Of a stretch of DNA of 64,000 nt, positions 29,459-42,126 are shown one piece after another. Below the pieces are notes generated by a model. It was not told where the DNA came from and did no database searches. It worked only from the letters and a program-made list of their open reading frames with translations. Position 1 is the first letter of the stretch. Every line of letters starts with the position of its first letter. Source of the DNA: Agitococcus lubricus (GTDB lineage Bacteria > Pseudomonadota > Gammaproteobacteria > Pseudomonadales > Moraxellaceae); contig NZ_QAON01000006.1 in the NCBI RefSeq assembly GCF_003051055.1, positions 124,001-188,000 of the forward strand, read 5' to 3'. The translations under genes were made by a program, and so were the position numbers.

Positions 29459-30064
29459 TTATTTAAAATAAGCGTTATCACGTTGACTGTGGTCGGTACT
29501 ATCAGTCACACGTTGCAATTCTGGAATATTCGCTTTTAAGGTCGTTTCTACACCTTGTTTTAAGGTCATATCAACGGCTGAACACCCCTGACAACCACCA
29601 CCAAATTTTAATACAGCGGTTAAACCATGCTCGGTGTCTTCATACACTTCTAATAAGCTAACATTACCATTGTGTGCGGCTAAGCTAGGATTGATTTCGC
29701 TAAACAACACATGGTTAATACGCTCTTCGAGTGAACTATTTTCACCCAATAAAGGTACTTTAGATTTGGGTGCTTTAAAGGTTAATTGACCACCAAAACG
29801 GTCTTTGTTGTAGTCAATCACGGCATCTTCTAAATAAGGCGAGCTTTTGAATTCAATAAACGCCGAAAACCCCTCCATTGGCAAACGAATATCATCAATT
29901 TGCTCTTCGCCTTGGGTGCAATAAGCCATACAGCACTCCGCTTTGGGAGTGCCTGCATGCTCAACAAAAATACGCACCCCAATACCTTCACTATTTTGCT
30001 TCGCTAATAACTCGCGTAAATAGGCTTGGGCGGATTCGGTAATGGTAATGTTTAGATTGCTCAT
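29459..30064 (-). CDS. nfuA: Fe-S cluster carrier NfuA
   Basis: A 201-residue iron-sulfur carrier that delivers 4Fe-4S clusters to client enzymes, especially under stress. It has a degenerate A-type domain at the N-terminus (ITITESAQAYLRELLAKQ, with GIGVRIFVEH) followed by the Nfu domain holding the cluster-binding pair C158 and C161 in GGGCQGCS. Both length and domain order are those of gammaproteobacterial NfuA. It is a single gene, convergent with the small membrane protein and divergent from metH. Confidence 0.95.
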   Translation of the reverse strand: MSNLNITITESAQAYLRELLAKQNSEGIGVRIFVEHAGTPKAECCMAYCTQGEEQIDDIRLPMEGFSAFIEFKSSPYLEDAVIDYNKDRFGGQLTFKAPKSKVPLLGENSSLEERINHVLFSEINPSLAAHNGNVSLLEVYEDTEHGLTAVLKFGGGCQGCSAVDMTLKQGVETTLKANIPELQRVTDSTDHSQRDNAYFK

Positions 30065-30213
30065 AAGGTTCTCTTTGACAGAAAATTTTGCCCGATTATA
30101 CCTGATTTTTAATAACCTAGTAATTAGCTCAGGTTTAATAATTGTTTTATACCTAATGATGACATTTTTGCTAAAATGCCCGCCCTTGCTTTACAGACTG
30201 ATAGATATACACC

Positions 30214-33930
<3,717 letters not shown>

Positions 33931-34037
33931 GTCGTATCCCAAAAGGCTTGCAGTGTATGACCCCTTTAGAGCAATATCAAACACTCCATGATAATGCTCA
34001 ATTTATCTTGCGCATGAATTAGCTGTAGAGGTGTACA

Positions 34038-34613
34038 ATGCCTATTGCCAAAAAAGTAAATTTTGTTAGCGAACAAGATTATCTGGAAGGCGAAAAAAAT
34101 TCCGATATAAAACATGAATATATGGATGGTGATGTTTATGCAATGTCGGGAGCTCATGCCAATCATAATCGACTTGCAGGTAACTTCCATACTGCGCTAA
34201 ATGTTCATCTCAAAGGCAAACCTTGCCAACCTTATATGTCGGATATGAAGGTTAAAATTGGCCGTAACTTTTTTTATCCTGATGTCTTGGTGGACTGTTC
34301 GGATGTGGACGGTTATTTTACCGAAACACCGACTTTAATTATCGAAGTGTTATCTAAATCAACTCGAAAAATGGATGAAACCACTAAACGGCTGTTGTAT
34401 TTGCAAATTCCTACGTTGCTTGAGTATATTTTGGTTGAGCAAGATATTGTGCGGATTGAAGTCGCGCGGCGTAGTGAGGGTTGGCAGCCCATGCGCTATT
34501 TTTTAGGTGATGAGATTGTGCTTGAGTCGGTAGGTTTGACGCTGCAAGTTGAAGATATTTATGAGCGTGTAAATAATGAAGATATGAGGGAGTGGTTAGC
34601 CGCTAAATTGTAG
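34038..34613 (+). CDS. Uma2-family (DUF820) putative nuclease
   Basis: A 191-residue protein of the Uma2/DUF820 family, with a PD-(D/E)xK nuclease-like fold and no established role. The expected pattern is present: KHEYMDGDVYAMSGAHANHNRLAGN near the N-terminus, then YPDVLVDC and LIIEVLSKSTRKMDE, whose Asp, Glu and Lys would form the active site. GAGG six bases before the ATG supports the start. These genes are abundant in cyanobacteria and scattered in proteobacteria, often with signs of transfer; nothing in composition or flanks shows a recent move here. A hairpin follows directly. Confidence 0.85.
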   Translation: MPIAKKVNFVSEQDYLEGEKNSDIKHEYMDGDVYAMSGAHANHNRLAGNFHTALNVHLKGKPCQPYMSDMKVKIGRNFFYPDVLVDCSDVDGYFTETPTLIIEVLSKSTRKMDETTKRLLYLQIPTLLEYILVEQDIVRIEVARRSEGWQPMRYFLGDEIVLESVGLTLQVEDIYERVNNEDMREWLAAKL

Positions 34614-34642
34614 GGTGGGTTGACATAGTAAACCCACCTTTT
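34614..34642 (+). terminator. Terminator after the Uma2 gene
   Basis: Stem GGTGGGTT (34614-34621) with AACCCACC (34631-34638), a nine-base loop, then TTTT. It begins immediately after the stop codon. Confidence 0.78.
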
Positions 34643-34876
34643 GGGGATAATGGGTTTTGTGCCTTTAGCCATCTTACGCTCGATGGGCTAGTCATCCTCT
34701 GTCATTGTTAGCCACAAACATAGATTAAGACTCACACATCTTCGCAGCCTTTGCTATGCTATTTATGTCTATCTATTTCTTCACATCAATGCCATTTTTA
34801 GATGATTACACCTCAACTATGACATTAGGCTGTTGTAAGACTTTTATTTACACATGTATGCAGAAGGATCTATACC

Positions 34877-36433
34877 ATGCACTTTAAATCTGATGACTTA
34901 CTTATTGGCCCTATTTTGGGTTATGAAGGCAGTGATAATTCAGGTACATTACACTACACAGTGTGTGTATTAGTCAAAACAGAACCGTTATCCATCAAAC
35001 TTACCGCTAAATGGCGTTCACAAGGTCAACCACCTGAGCCTCTGTTGCGAGCTAAAGAAAAAACCATAAGCGGTACATTCTATCGTTTTGAACTCTCTGT
35101 AAAACAACCGATAGGGACACAAGGCGAAGTCATTGACTATGTACTCCATATTGATAATTTAGACATTACGCCTTCACTATATGCCAACATGGGTGGCAAT
35201 AGCTTTTGCTTTTATGTGCCGGCTAAGCAAGAAAATCCGAAAATTGCCTATGGTTCATGTAATGGTTTTGAACCAAAGAGTAAAGACACCAGTACCCCCA
35301 TTTGGAATAAACTTTATCAACATCAAATCACCGCTTTATACAGTGATACGACACCTTTCTCTTTGTTACTAATGGGAGGGGATCAAGTATATGCCGACAG
35401 TTTATTTAATCCATACCTAAAAGATACTGACCCTTTATTCGCATTACAAACATGGCTAAACAAAGAGCCTACCCTCAAACCTAAGCCTCAATTAGCACCC
35501 GCCTTAGATAAAGCCTATATTGATATTTATCAGCGTGCATGGGGGAATACTGCCGTTAGACGTGTACTCGCATGTATTCCTTCATTAATGATGTGGGACG
35601 ACCATGATATTTTTGACGGATGGGGCTCTTATGAAGAGGGTTGGTGCGACTCGGAGATTGGCCAATTAATTTTTACTGCTGCTAGTAAAGCCTTTTGTTG
35701 CTTTCAATTACGCCTAGGTCAACATAATCGCACTTTGTTGAATTCTCAACCACCAAACAGAGAACAAGATTTTTCTTGGCGAGTGAATCTGAATAATATT
35801 GATATTGTTGCCCTAGATAATCGCAGCCAACGTACCCTGCGGCAAATCATGTCCAAAGAACAATGGCAGCGTGCGATTCAAGCATTCCAACCAAGTCCAG
35901 AAGCAAAACTGATGTATGTGATGGTCGGAGTCCCACCCGTCTATCAGCGCTTTGAACATAGTCTAGAAAAGGTTTTGCTTTTAGAGGCCAATAATCCTAA
36001 AAATGGCAACCTAGATGATCTAAGAGACCATTGGAATGCAAGCCATCATGAAGCTGAACGTGATCGCTTATTTTATAGTCTGGATGCGATTAATGCACAA
36101 ATCGAAAAAGTCGTGATTCTTTCAGGCGATGTGCATGTTGGCGGATTTGGACAAGTAAAAGGCAAACGCACTGTCTATCAGTTGATTTCGTCGGCACTCC
36201 AATACACTGCACCTTCGCTGCCTTTCTGGTTAGGATTACGAGCGATTAGTAGTACCCAACCACTGAGTATCCATGAAGATCGATTGCAAATACACATTGT
36301 GCCAGTGCCTGTTGCAAATGCCAATGAATACCTCAGAATGCGCAATTTTGCATGGCTACAATTAGGCACAGATAATTATTTGTGGTTTAACTGGGTTGCT
36401 GAAGATGGCATTCAACGTTATTTGGCTCGTTAA
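34877..36433 (+). CDS. PhoD-like metallophosphoesterase
   Basis: A 518-residue phosphoesterase of the alkaline phosphatase D type. After a beta-rich N-terminal domain of about 120 residues, the metal-binding motifs are visible: YGSCNG, then GGDQVYAD (D169), MMWDDHD (W240 to D244) and GDVHVGG (D418, H420). Unlike classical PhoD it has no twin-arginine or Sec signal, so it should act in the cytoplasm. Close relatives lack a well-defined substrate. AAGGA eight bases before the ATG is a good ribosome site. It stands alone, convergent with the methyltransferase gene. Confidence 0.85.
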   Translation: MHFKSDDLLIGPILGYEGSDNSGTLHYTVCVLVKTEPLSIKLTAKWRSQGQPPEPLLRAKEKTISGTFYRFELSVKQPIGTQGEVIDYVLHIDNLDITPSLYANMGGNSFCFYVPAKQENPKIAYGSCNGFEPKSKDTSTPIWNKLYQHQITALYSDTTPFSLLLMGGDQVYADSLFNPYLKDTDPLFALQTWLNKEPTLKPKPQLAPALDKAYIDIYQRAWGNTAVRRVLACIPSLMMWDDHDIFDGWGSYEEGWCDSEIGQLIFTAASKAFCCFQLRLGQHNRTLLNSQPPNREQDFSWRVNLNNIDIVALDNRSQRTLRQIMSKEQWQRAIQAFQPSPEAKLMYVMVGVPPVYQRFEHSLEKVLLLEANNPKNGNLDDLRDHWNASHHEAERDRLFYSLDAINAQIEKVVILSGDVHVGGFGQVKGKRTVYQLISSALQYTAPSLPFWLGLRAISSTQPLSIHEDRLQIHIVPVPVANANEYLRMRNFAWLQLGTDNYLWFNWVAEDGIQRYLAR

Positions 36434-36441
36434 AATCTTGG

Positions 36442-36471
36442 TAGATAGGCTGCTTTAGGCTGACCTATCTA
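36442..36471. terminator. Hairpin between the PhoD-like and methyltransferase genes
   Basis: Arms TAGATAGG (36442-36449) and CCTATCTA (36464-36471) are perfectly complementary. The right arm covers the stop codon of the minus-strand methyltransferase gene. It may end both convergent transcripts; no long T-run is present. Confidence 0.5.
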
Positions 36472-37253
36472 TCCCAAAAAAAACCTTTGATGGCATTTGC
36501 CCTCCCCTTACAAACGACTTCGCCATTATCATTAATATGTAAACGCTTGCGAACTGCTTCCTTAAAAGTCAATAAATCATCCGTAGGCATTGCCGCTAAT
36601 GTTGCGCCTAAACTGGGGGCAACCATGACAATTGACCAATATTCGTCAAAGCTGCTAAAGGTACGCTCGACAATAATTTCTTTTTGTTCAATGTGTTGTA
36701 AGCCTGCTTGTGTCCATAGTTGATACAAACTTTCTTGGCTACTGGCATCAGGGCTTGGCGGTAAAGGTGCGCTAATGTTGCGGATTTTTAGCTCTTGGCG
36801 TAACACCTCATAAGGAAAACCGCCACCCATTAAATCCCAACCATAGGCGGTGACTGTGCCACCCGACTTAACCACTCTCACCATTTCTGCCACGCCTTGT
36901 GCTGGGTTGGGCACAAAAAAGAGGACTAATGGCATAACGGCAATATCAAAGTTGTTGTTTTGATAGGGTAAGTTCATGGCATCGCCTTGTTGAAAGGTGG
37001 CGTTGCTTAGTTTGGGTACGCTACGGGCATAAGCAAGTTGTGCTTCGGCAGGGTCTATACCGTCTATGCTGTTAGGGGCGCAACGGTCAACTATCATTTG
37101 GGTAAATGCGCCATTGCCACAACCCACATCAAGCCATTGTTGATTAGGCTTTGGGGCTAACCAATCTAAAAAGGCATTACCTGCCAGTTGACTCCATACG
37201 CCCATATAACGCTCGTAGGCAGTACCGTCTGTGAATTGGATTTGGTTGGTCAT
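36465..37253 (-). CDS. Class I SAM-dependent methyltransferase
   Basis: A 262-residue methyltransferase with the Rossmann SAM-binding motif LDVGCGNGAFT (residues 41-51), the acidic end of strand two (GIDPAEAQ) and a following motif DIAVMPLVLFFVPN. It is of the UbiE/Methyltransf_11 kind and lacks features that would define a substrate. It is a single gene, convergent with the PhoD-like gene and divergent from the HD-domain gene. The start ATG at 37253 is supported by the usual short N-terminus before the first helix. Confidence 0.85.
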   Translation of the reverse strand: MTNQIQFTDGTAYERYMGVWSQLAGNAFLDWLAPKPNQQWLDVGCGNGAFTQMIVDRCAPNSIDGIDPAEAQLAYARSVPKLSNATFQQGDAMNLPYQNNNFDIAVMPLVLFFVPNPAQGVAEMVRVVKSGGTVTAYGWDLMGGGFPYEVLRQELKIRNISAPLPPSPDASSQESLYQLWTQAGLQHIEQKEIIVERTFSSFDEYWSIVMVAPSLGATLAAMPTDDLLTFKEAVRKRLHINDNGEVVCKGRANAIKGFFWDR

Positions 37254-37407
37254 TTATTTTCCTTTATTTGAGTGTTTGGCTTTCCTTCCTCAATGCAAAT
37301 TACCATAATTTTTATCTACTATCATTATCGATATTCTACACTTTGTCACGTTGCTAAACGCATCACGCCTTATCGCGTACCTCCATCAAGTCTTCAGAGT
37401 CGATATC

Positions 37408-37824
37408 ATGTTAATTAGTACTGCACTTCAAATTGCACTGCATGCTTATGCCAATAAAGTAGATAAAGCAGGCGTGGAATATATCAAACACCCTTTACGG
37501 GTGATGGCCAAAATGCATAGCGATGAAGCGATGGCCGTTGCCTTGTTACATGACGTCATTGAAGATTCTGATATTAATGCTCAAGACTTATTAGCCGCAG
37601 GCTTACCGAAGGACATTGTGGATGCAGTCTGTTGTTTGACTAAACAGCAAGACGAGGATTATTTTGCTTTTATAAGACGAGTAAAAACTAATCGGCTGGC
37701 CACACAAGTGAAAATCGCGGACATAGAAGACAATATCAACGTATTACGTTTAAGTACCTTAAGCGATGCAGATTTAATGCGGGTTCAGAAATATCATCGG
37801 GCGTGGCAACTGTTACAAACATAG
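37408..37824 (+). CDS. HD-domain protein (SpoT/RelA-type HD)
   Basis: A 138-residue protein made almost entirely of an HD phosphohydrolase domain like that at the N-terminus of RelA/SpoT: H28 in KHPLRVM, H48-D49 in VALLHDVIEDSD, and a later Asp in KIADIEDN. Stand-alone versions include small alarmone hydrolases and uncharacterised phosphohydrolases; which one this is cannot be told. I chose the ATG at 37408 (MLISTALQIALHAYANK), which begins at the first helix of the domain and has AGAG about nine bases upstream; the frame is open from a TTG at 37351. Confidence 0.8.
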   Translation: MLISTALQIALHAYANKVDKAGVEYIKHPLRVMAKMHSDEAMAVALLHDVIEDSDINAQDLLAAGLPKDIVDAVCCLTKQQDEDYFAFIRRVKTNRLATQVKIADIEDNINVLRLSTLSDADLMRVQKYHRAWQLLQT

Positions 37825-37854
37825 AGCGTTTACCCATCCTTGGGTCGTCGTTAT

Positions 37855-39060
37855 TTATTCATCATTCAAAGCACATTCATAATTACTCGGCTCAAGTTTA
37901 CAACGCACATTTTTTAACAACCGCATCATTTGTTTATCGTAATGACCTTCTTTGGTCATTTGAATCCGCGCGGTGCGCATCATCGCGACGTAACCTGGTT
38001 TATCGGCTTCGGGCACATCCATCCAATATTTGACGGGAATTTCGTTTTCTGTTTCTAAAACAAATTGATAGGCAGGTGCTAATTGCGTTGACACAAACTC
38101 CCGAATTAACGAGCCTAAACCATCAGGAAATCTGTTTTGATGCATCATCAAGACACCCGTCACTTGTAATAACGGGAATTTGATAATGGCTCCACGGGCA
38201 TTACCTTGAGCATCGGTCATACCGCGATACAACTCTAAGGGCTCAAAAGCCAACGCAGGAGCAGCCATAATTTCTACTTGGCCATTATTGAACTTGCCAC
38301 CGACATTCGAAAAGTCAACCGATACAGGTTGTGCGCCTATATTTTGTACCATTTTGGCTTGTGATTTATCAAAGTCAAACACCGCAACTTTTTTGCCTGC
38401 GGCCTTAGAAATGGTATTAATTTTACGGTCATTGACCATAATATAAGCAGCACCCATTGGGATAATACCGACAATCTCAAAGTTTTGACTGACCATGTAT
38501 TTGTTCATTTCGGGTTTAGCCAAAATTCCAATCACTTCGTTGAGTTGCTTATAAGATAAAATCGCACCAATCGCATCTAAACTGCCAACAAAAGAATTAT
38601 ATTGACGTGCGCGCAAGTTGCTCATGGCAATGCCATCACACTGACCTACCTTAAAGTCTTCAGACGCCACTCGCTCATCATTATAAATATTAAATTTAAC
38701 TTCTGTACTGGCTTTACGTTTGAGTTTGTGTGAGGCGATGTCGATACGCATGCTGGTTGGGGAAATCATGGCGACATTAAAGTCGATACCAATATCTTTT
38801 GCTAAATTCGAATATTTGGTGAGTTCCGAAATATTATTACGCACATATTGAAAGGTTTTACCCTGTATGCCGCCCGGTGCAAACATACATAAGGTGACAT
38901 TTTTAGGAATTTTGTCCCATGTCGCAGGCTTATCTAAGAAGGCTTTAGCACGCGCAATAATCGAGCCTTTAGGTGGTTCAAAGGTGGCTGGTGCTGCGAC
39001 GGCCACACTAGATACCATGAGTGCGGCACCTGCTAAGGCATATTTGATTTTGTTGTACAT
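37855..39060 (-). CDS. Putative solute-binding protein (DUF6091-like)
   Basis: A 401-residue exported protein with a clean signal peptide (YALAGAALMVSSVAVAAP). The mature part looks like a periplasmic solute-binding protein related to the DctP/TRAP-type group (CMFAPGGIQGKTFQY, DIGIDFNVAMISPT, CDGIAMSNLRAR, KKVAVFDFDKSQAKMVQNIGAQPVSV). I think it matches the family annotated as 'putative solute-binding protein' (DUF6091). No transporter genes are next to it, so its ligand and partners are unknown. The ATG at 39060 was chosen over upstream starts because it begins right at the signal peptide; GGGG lies upstream. Confidence 0.72.
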   Translation of the reverse strand: MYNKIKYALAGAALMVSSVAVAAPATFEPPKGSIIARAKAFLDKPATWDKIPKNVTLCMFAPGGIQGKTFQYVRNNISELTKYSNLAKDIGIDFNVAMISPTSMRIDIASHKLKRKASTEVKFNIYNDERVASEDFKVGQCDGIAMSNLRARQYNSFVGSLDAIGAILSYKQLNEVIGILAKPEMNKYMVSQNFEIVGIIPMGAAYIMVNDRKINTISKAAGKKVAVFDFDKSQAKMVQNIGAQPVSVDFSNVGGKFNNGQVEIMAAPALAFEPLELYRGMTDAQGNARGAIIKFPLLQVTGVLMMHQNRFPDGLGSLIREFVSTQLAPAYQFVLETENEIPVKYWMDVPEADKPGYVAMMRTARIQMTKEGHYDKQMMRLLKNVRCKLEPSNYECALNDE

Positions 39061-39194
39061 ATTATTGTCCCCCATTAAGACGTTACAGGATTGAATTGCA
39101 TTAGACATCAATCCAACATAAGTCCACTGTAATCGGAGACATGGCGGTTTGATAGTGACAATCATCACATGATATTTGTCACTATTTGGCTGTT

Positions 39195-40136
39195 TTATAA
39201 GGCTAAAAAGTCGATGACCGCTTTTACAGTTTGTTGAGGGTCTTCTTCGTGTGGCACATGGCCTAAACCGTCTAACACCAACAACTGACTACCTTGTATA
39301 TCTTGATGAAATTTATTTGCTAACTCTACAGGAATCAATTGGTCCTGTTTCCCCCAAAGGATTAAGGTAGGTTGACTGATGGTTTTAATAGCATCGCTAT
39401 TATCGGCACTGACTTGCTTAAACCGTTCCACTAATGCGCGTCTATTGCCTTCACGCAGGGTCAAATCGTAATAACGGTCAACCAAATCTGTACTAACTTT
39501 GTTGGGGTCGGCATACACATTACGGACACTGGCATCTACCATATGACGCGGTAAGGTATACTCCATGACTTTATTCAATACGGGGATTTGCGCAATTCTA
39601 AAGCCTATTGGGATAGATTTTGGGGTAAATGGATAACCTGCGGCATCGACTAAAATCAATTTTTTCACCTGTTGCGGTGATGCTAAAGCAACGTGCCATG
39701 CAATGTGCCCTCCCAATGAGTTACCCGCTAAAACATATTCCTTGATACCTAAATGCGTGGTCACTTGTTGGACAAACTGTGTATAGTGCTCAATACGATA
39801 GTCGTTATCAGGAAAAGGGCCTGTTAAGCCAAAGGCGGGCAAGTCAAAACTAATCACTCGCCGTTGTGTTTTTAAGTGAGAAACCCATCCCTCCCATGTA
39901 TGTAAACTGGCTGACGTGCCATGCAACAAGACGATAGGTTGAGGGTCATCACGCACACCTTCATCACGCAAATGTACCTGCATACCTTCGATAGTAATAA
40001 ATTGCGAAGGAGAAGCCGCCCAGCGTGGGCTAAGCGCAGCCACTGTTTTATCAGGCACATAAGCTACACTCCCCGCACCGACACATAACAGCAGACTCAT
40101 CACCAGCAAGACGATTTTTTTCTGAGGCATAACCAC
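39195..40136 (-). CDS. Alpha/beta-hydrolase with N-terminal membrane anchor
   Basis: A hydrolase of about 313 residues. An N-terminal hydrophobic segment (IVLLVMSLLLCVGAGSVAYV) would place it in the periplasm or anchor it there. The alpha/beta fold is complete: oxyanion loop LLHGTSAS, nucleophile in AGNSLGGH, acid in LWGKQDQLIP and catalytic His in LDGLGHVPHEE. The frame is open to 40346, but that would overlap the divergent GFA gene; GGAG lies seven bases before a GTG at 40136, and an ATG follows two codons later at 40130. The substrate is unknown. Confidence 0.85.
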   Translation of the reverse strand: MVMPQKKIVLLVMSLLLCVGAGSVAYVPDKTVAALSPRWAASPSQFITIEGMQVHLRDEGVRDDPQPIVLLHGTSASLHTWEGWVSHLKTQRRVISFDLPAFGLTGPFPDNDYRIEHYTQFVQQVTTHLGIKEYVLAGNSLGGHIAWHVALASPQQVKKLILVDAAGYPFTPKSIPIGFRIAQIPVLNKVMEYTLPRHMVDASVRNVYADPNKVSTDLVDRYYDLTLREGNRRALVERFKQVSADNSDAIKTISQPTLILWGKQDQLIPVELANKFHQDIQGSQLLVLDGLGHVPHEEDPQQTVKAVIDFLAL

Positions 40137-40234
40137 GTGTTTTCTCCGATGATTCTTGATGACATAACAAAACAGACTATCAAAATCGTGTACTATGTTC
40201 CAGCAAATCAAACAGCCGATAACAGGTAACAATA

Positions 40235-40696
40235 ATGACTTCACAATATCATACAGGGGCGTGTTTATGTGGTGCTGTGCGCTTTGAGACGCTGGGTGAA
40301 CCAGTGGCAGCTTATGTGTGTCATTGTCAGTATTGTAAACGCGCATCGGGCAGCAGCATGCAAATTGCGGTCTTTTTTAAGCCGACACAAGTACAAATTA
40401 GCGGCGAGTTAAGTCATTATGATTATATCTCTCCAATACATGGCCGTACTATTCAGAGTCAATTTTGTCCTCGCTGTGGAACTAAAATTGCCTCACGCAT
40501 TTCACGCGTGCCTAAAGTCATTTTAATATCTGGCGGTGCATTTGATGACCCTAATTGGTTTACAATTAGCTGTCACTTATTTACTCAGCATAAACTCACA
40601 TGGATGCCTTTGCCCTCAGATACGCCCTGTTATCTCGAACACTTTTTAACGGAAGCAGGTGAAGCCGTTGCTCCCCTAAAGCCCGTAGCCACATAA
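40235..40696 (+). CDS. GFA-family zinc protein
   Basis: A 153-residue member of the GFA (glutathione-dependent formaldehyde-activating) family. Zinc ligands are visible in groups: CLC at C10 and C12, CHCQYC at C29, C31 and C34, and CPRC at C78 and C81. Despite the family name, most members are uncharacterised and do not clearly act on formaldehyde. It is divergent from the alpha/beta-hydrolase. A hairpin (TTGAGCCG with CGGCTCAA, 40793-40818) lies about 100 bases downstream, before the next gene. Confidence 0.88.
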   Translation: MTSQYHTGACLCGAVRFETLGEPVAAYVCHCQYCKRASGSSMQIAVFFKPTQVQISGELSHYDYISPIHGRTIQSQFCPRCGTKIASRISRVPKVILISGGAFDDPNWFTISCHLFTQHKLTWMPLPSDTPCYLEHFLTEAGEAVAPLKPVAT

Positions 40697-40792
40697 TCAT
40701 ACTGCGCGCTCTTTTTTGCTTAACGCTAGTACGTACGACGTTCAGCCCCTATGTATTTGTCGATAATGAATGGCTTAAGTATCCACTTTTAC

Positions 40793-40818
40793 TTGAGCCG
40801 CTTTGGGATTCGGCTCAA
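40793..40818 (+). terminator. Hairpin between the GFA and DUF1615 genes
   Basis: A perfect 8-bp stem, TTGAGCCG with CGGCTCAA, around a ten-base loop. It lies 97 bases after the GFA stop and 37 before the next start, without a T-run, so terminator or leader structure are both possible. Confidence 0.5.
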
Positions 40819-40854
40819 AATAGCCCCCTTTCTGACCGCAATGAGGTAAATACG

Positions 40855-42126
40855 GTGACACCATCAAACAGGGGACTGGCTGCGTTAATGCTTAGTTTTT
40901 TGTCTGGCTGTGCGACGACTGTCCACGTACCACAGCCCGCCCCTCAGTTGTCCAGCCCGCCGACACCAACGACTGTCATTGAACATGTTAGCTCAGTGAG
41001 CACTGCGGCTACGCCAGATAACGTTATCAGTGAACCCCCACCGACTGTCACGCCACCTGTGATTATTAGCCCACCGACTGTTACAGAAGCCCCTAAACGG
41101 GTAGATGAAGGGCAAGCCAAAACCCTGCTATTCCAATTATTACCGTCTGATATTAAAGACCGACAAGGCTGGCGTGATGATATATTTACCGCCTTTAGTC
41201 ATCTTAAAATTCCTTTAGAGGCCAGCTATTTTTGTGCTGCCATTGCCATTATAGAGCAAGAATCGAGCTGGCAAAGTGACCCCATTGTTCCGAATTTAGA
41301 TAACATTGTGTGGAAAGAAATTGAGAAAAAAGCGGATAACTATCATATTCCTATGCTCGCCATTAAAACAGCGTTCTTAAAAACATCCCCCAACGGCAAA
41401 AGCTATAAATACCGTATCGACCATTTACGCACCGAAAAACAAATGAATGACTTATTTGAAGACATGGCCAGCGAAGCCAAACAATTAGGTTTGCCATTAG
41501 GTATTAAAAACCCTATTCGTACAGGTGGGCCAATGCAAGTGAGCATTGAATTTGCAGAAGGCCATATTCGGGTATGGCCTTATCCTTATCGTTATAAAGG
41601 CAGTATTCGCAGTGAAGTCTTTAGTCGCCGTGGCGGCTTATATTTTGGCATTGCTAACCTATTACAATACCGTGTTAACTATCCTGTCATGGCCTATCGT
41701 TTTGCTGACTTTAATGCAGGCCGTTACAGTAGCCGTAATGCGGCGTTTCAAGCAGCACTGGCAAAACTCAGTGCCGAAAAAATCACCTTAGATGGTGACC
41801 TTTTAATGTATAAAACCGATGCCATGAGTGAGACACTACAGACTCTTTTGGCACTCAGTAAGCGTTTGGGACTGTCACGTAGTCAGATTGAGCGTGATTT
41901 GAAACTCGAAAAAACCGAAGGTTTTAGCCAAACGATGCTGTATAAACGGGTATTTGAGCTGGCACAACAGCAGACAGGTCGTGTTTTAGCGCAACAAGTG
42001 ATGCCACAAATCAAGCTATCTAGTCCTAAAATCACACGAAAGCTCACCACAGAATGGTTTGCAAATCGGGTAAATGGGCGTTTTAAGCAATGTATGGCAC
42101 GTGCTCCAGATAGTACGCCTCTTTAA
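40855..42126 (+). CDS. DUF1615 lipoprotein
   Basis: A 423-residue lipoprotein of the DUF1615 family, of unknown function. The signal peptide ends in the lipobox LSFLSGC (Cys19). A Pro/Thr/Val-rich linker of about 60 residues follows, then the conserved domain (ASYFCAAIAIIEQESSWQSDP, which resembles the start of lytic-transglycosylase folds with a Glu-Ser pair, and GGPMQVSIEFAE). The similarity suggests a peptidoglycan-related role, but this is inference. The start is a GTG at 40855 with GAGGT eight bases upstream. Its stop overlaps that of the convergent kinase gene by four bases. Confidence 0.8.
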   Translation: MTPSNRGLAALMLSFLSGCATTVHVPQPAPQLSSPPTPTTVIEHVSSVSTAATPDNVISEPPPTVTPPVIISPPTVTEAPKRVDEGQAKTLLFQLLPSDIKDRQGWRDDIFTAFSHLKIPLEASYFCAAIAIIEQESSWQSDPIVPNLDNIVWKEIEKKADNYHIPMLAIKTAFLKTSPNGKSYKYRIDHLRTEKQMNDLFEDMASEAKQLGLPLGIKNPIRTGGPMQVSIEFAEGHIRVWPYPYRYKGSIRSEVFSRRGGLYFGIANLLQYRVNYPVMAYRFADFNAGRYSSRNAAFQAALAKLSAEKITLDGDLLMYKTDAMSETLQTLLALSKRLGLSRSQIERDLKLEKTEGFSQTMLYKRVFELAQQQTGRVLAQQVMPQIKLSSPKITRKLTTEWFANRVNGRFKQCMARAPDSTPL

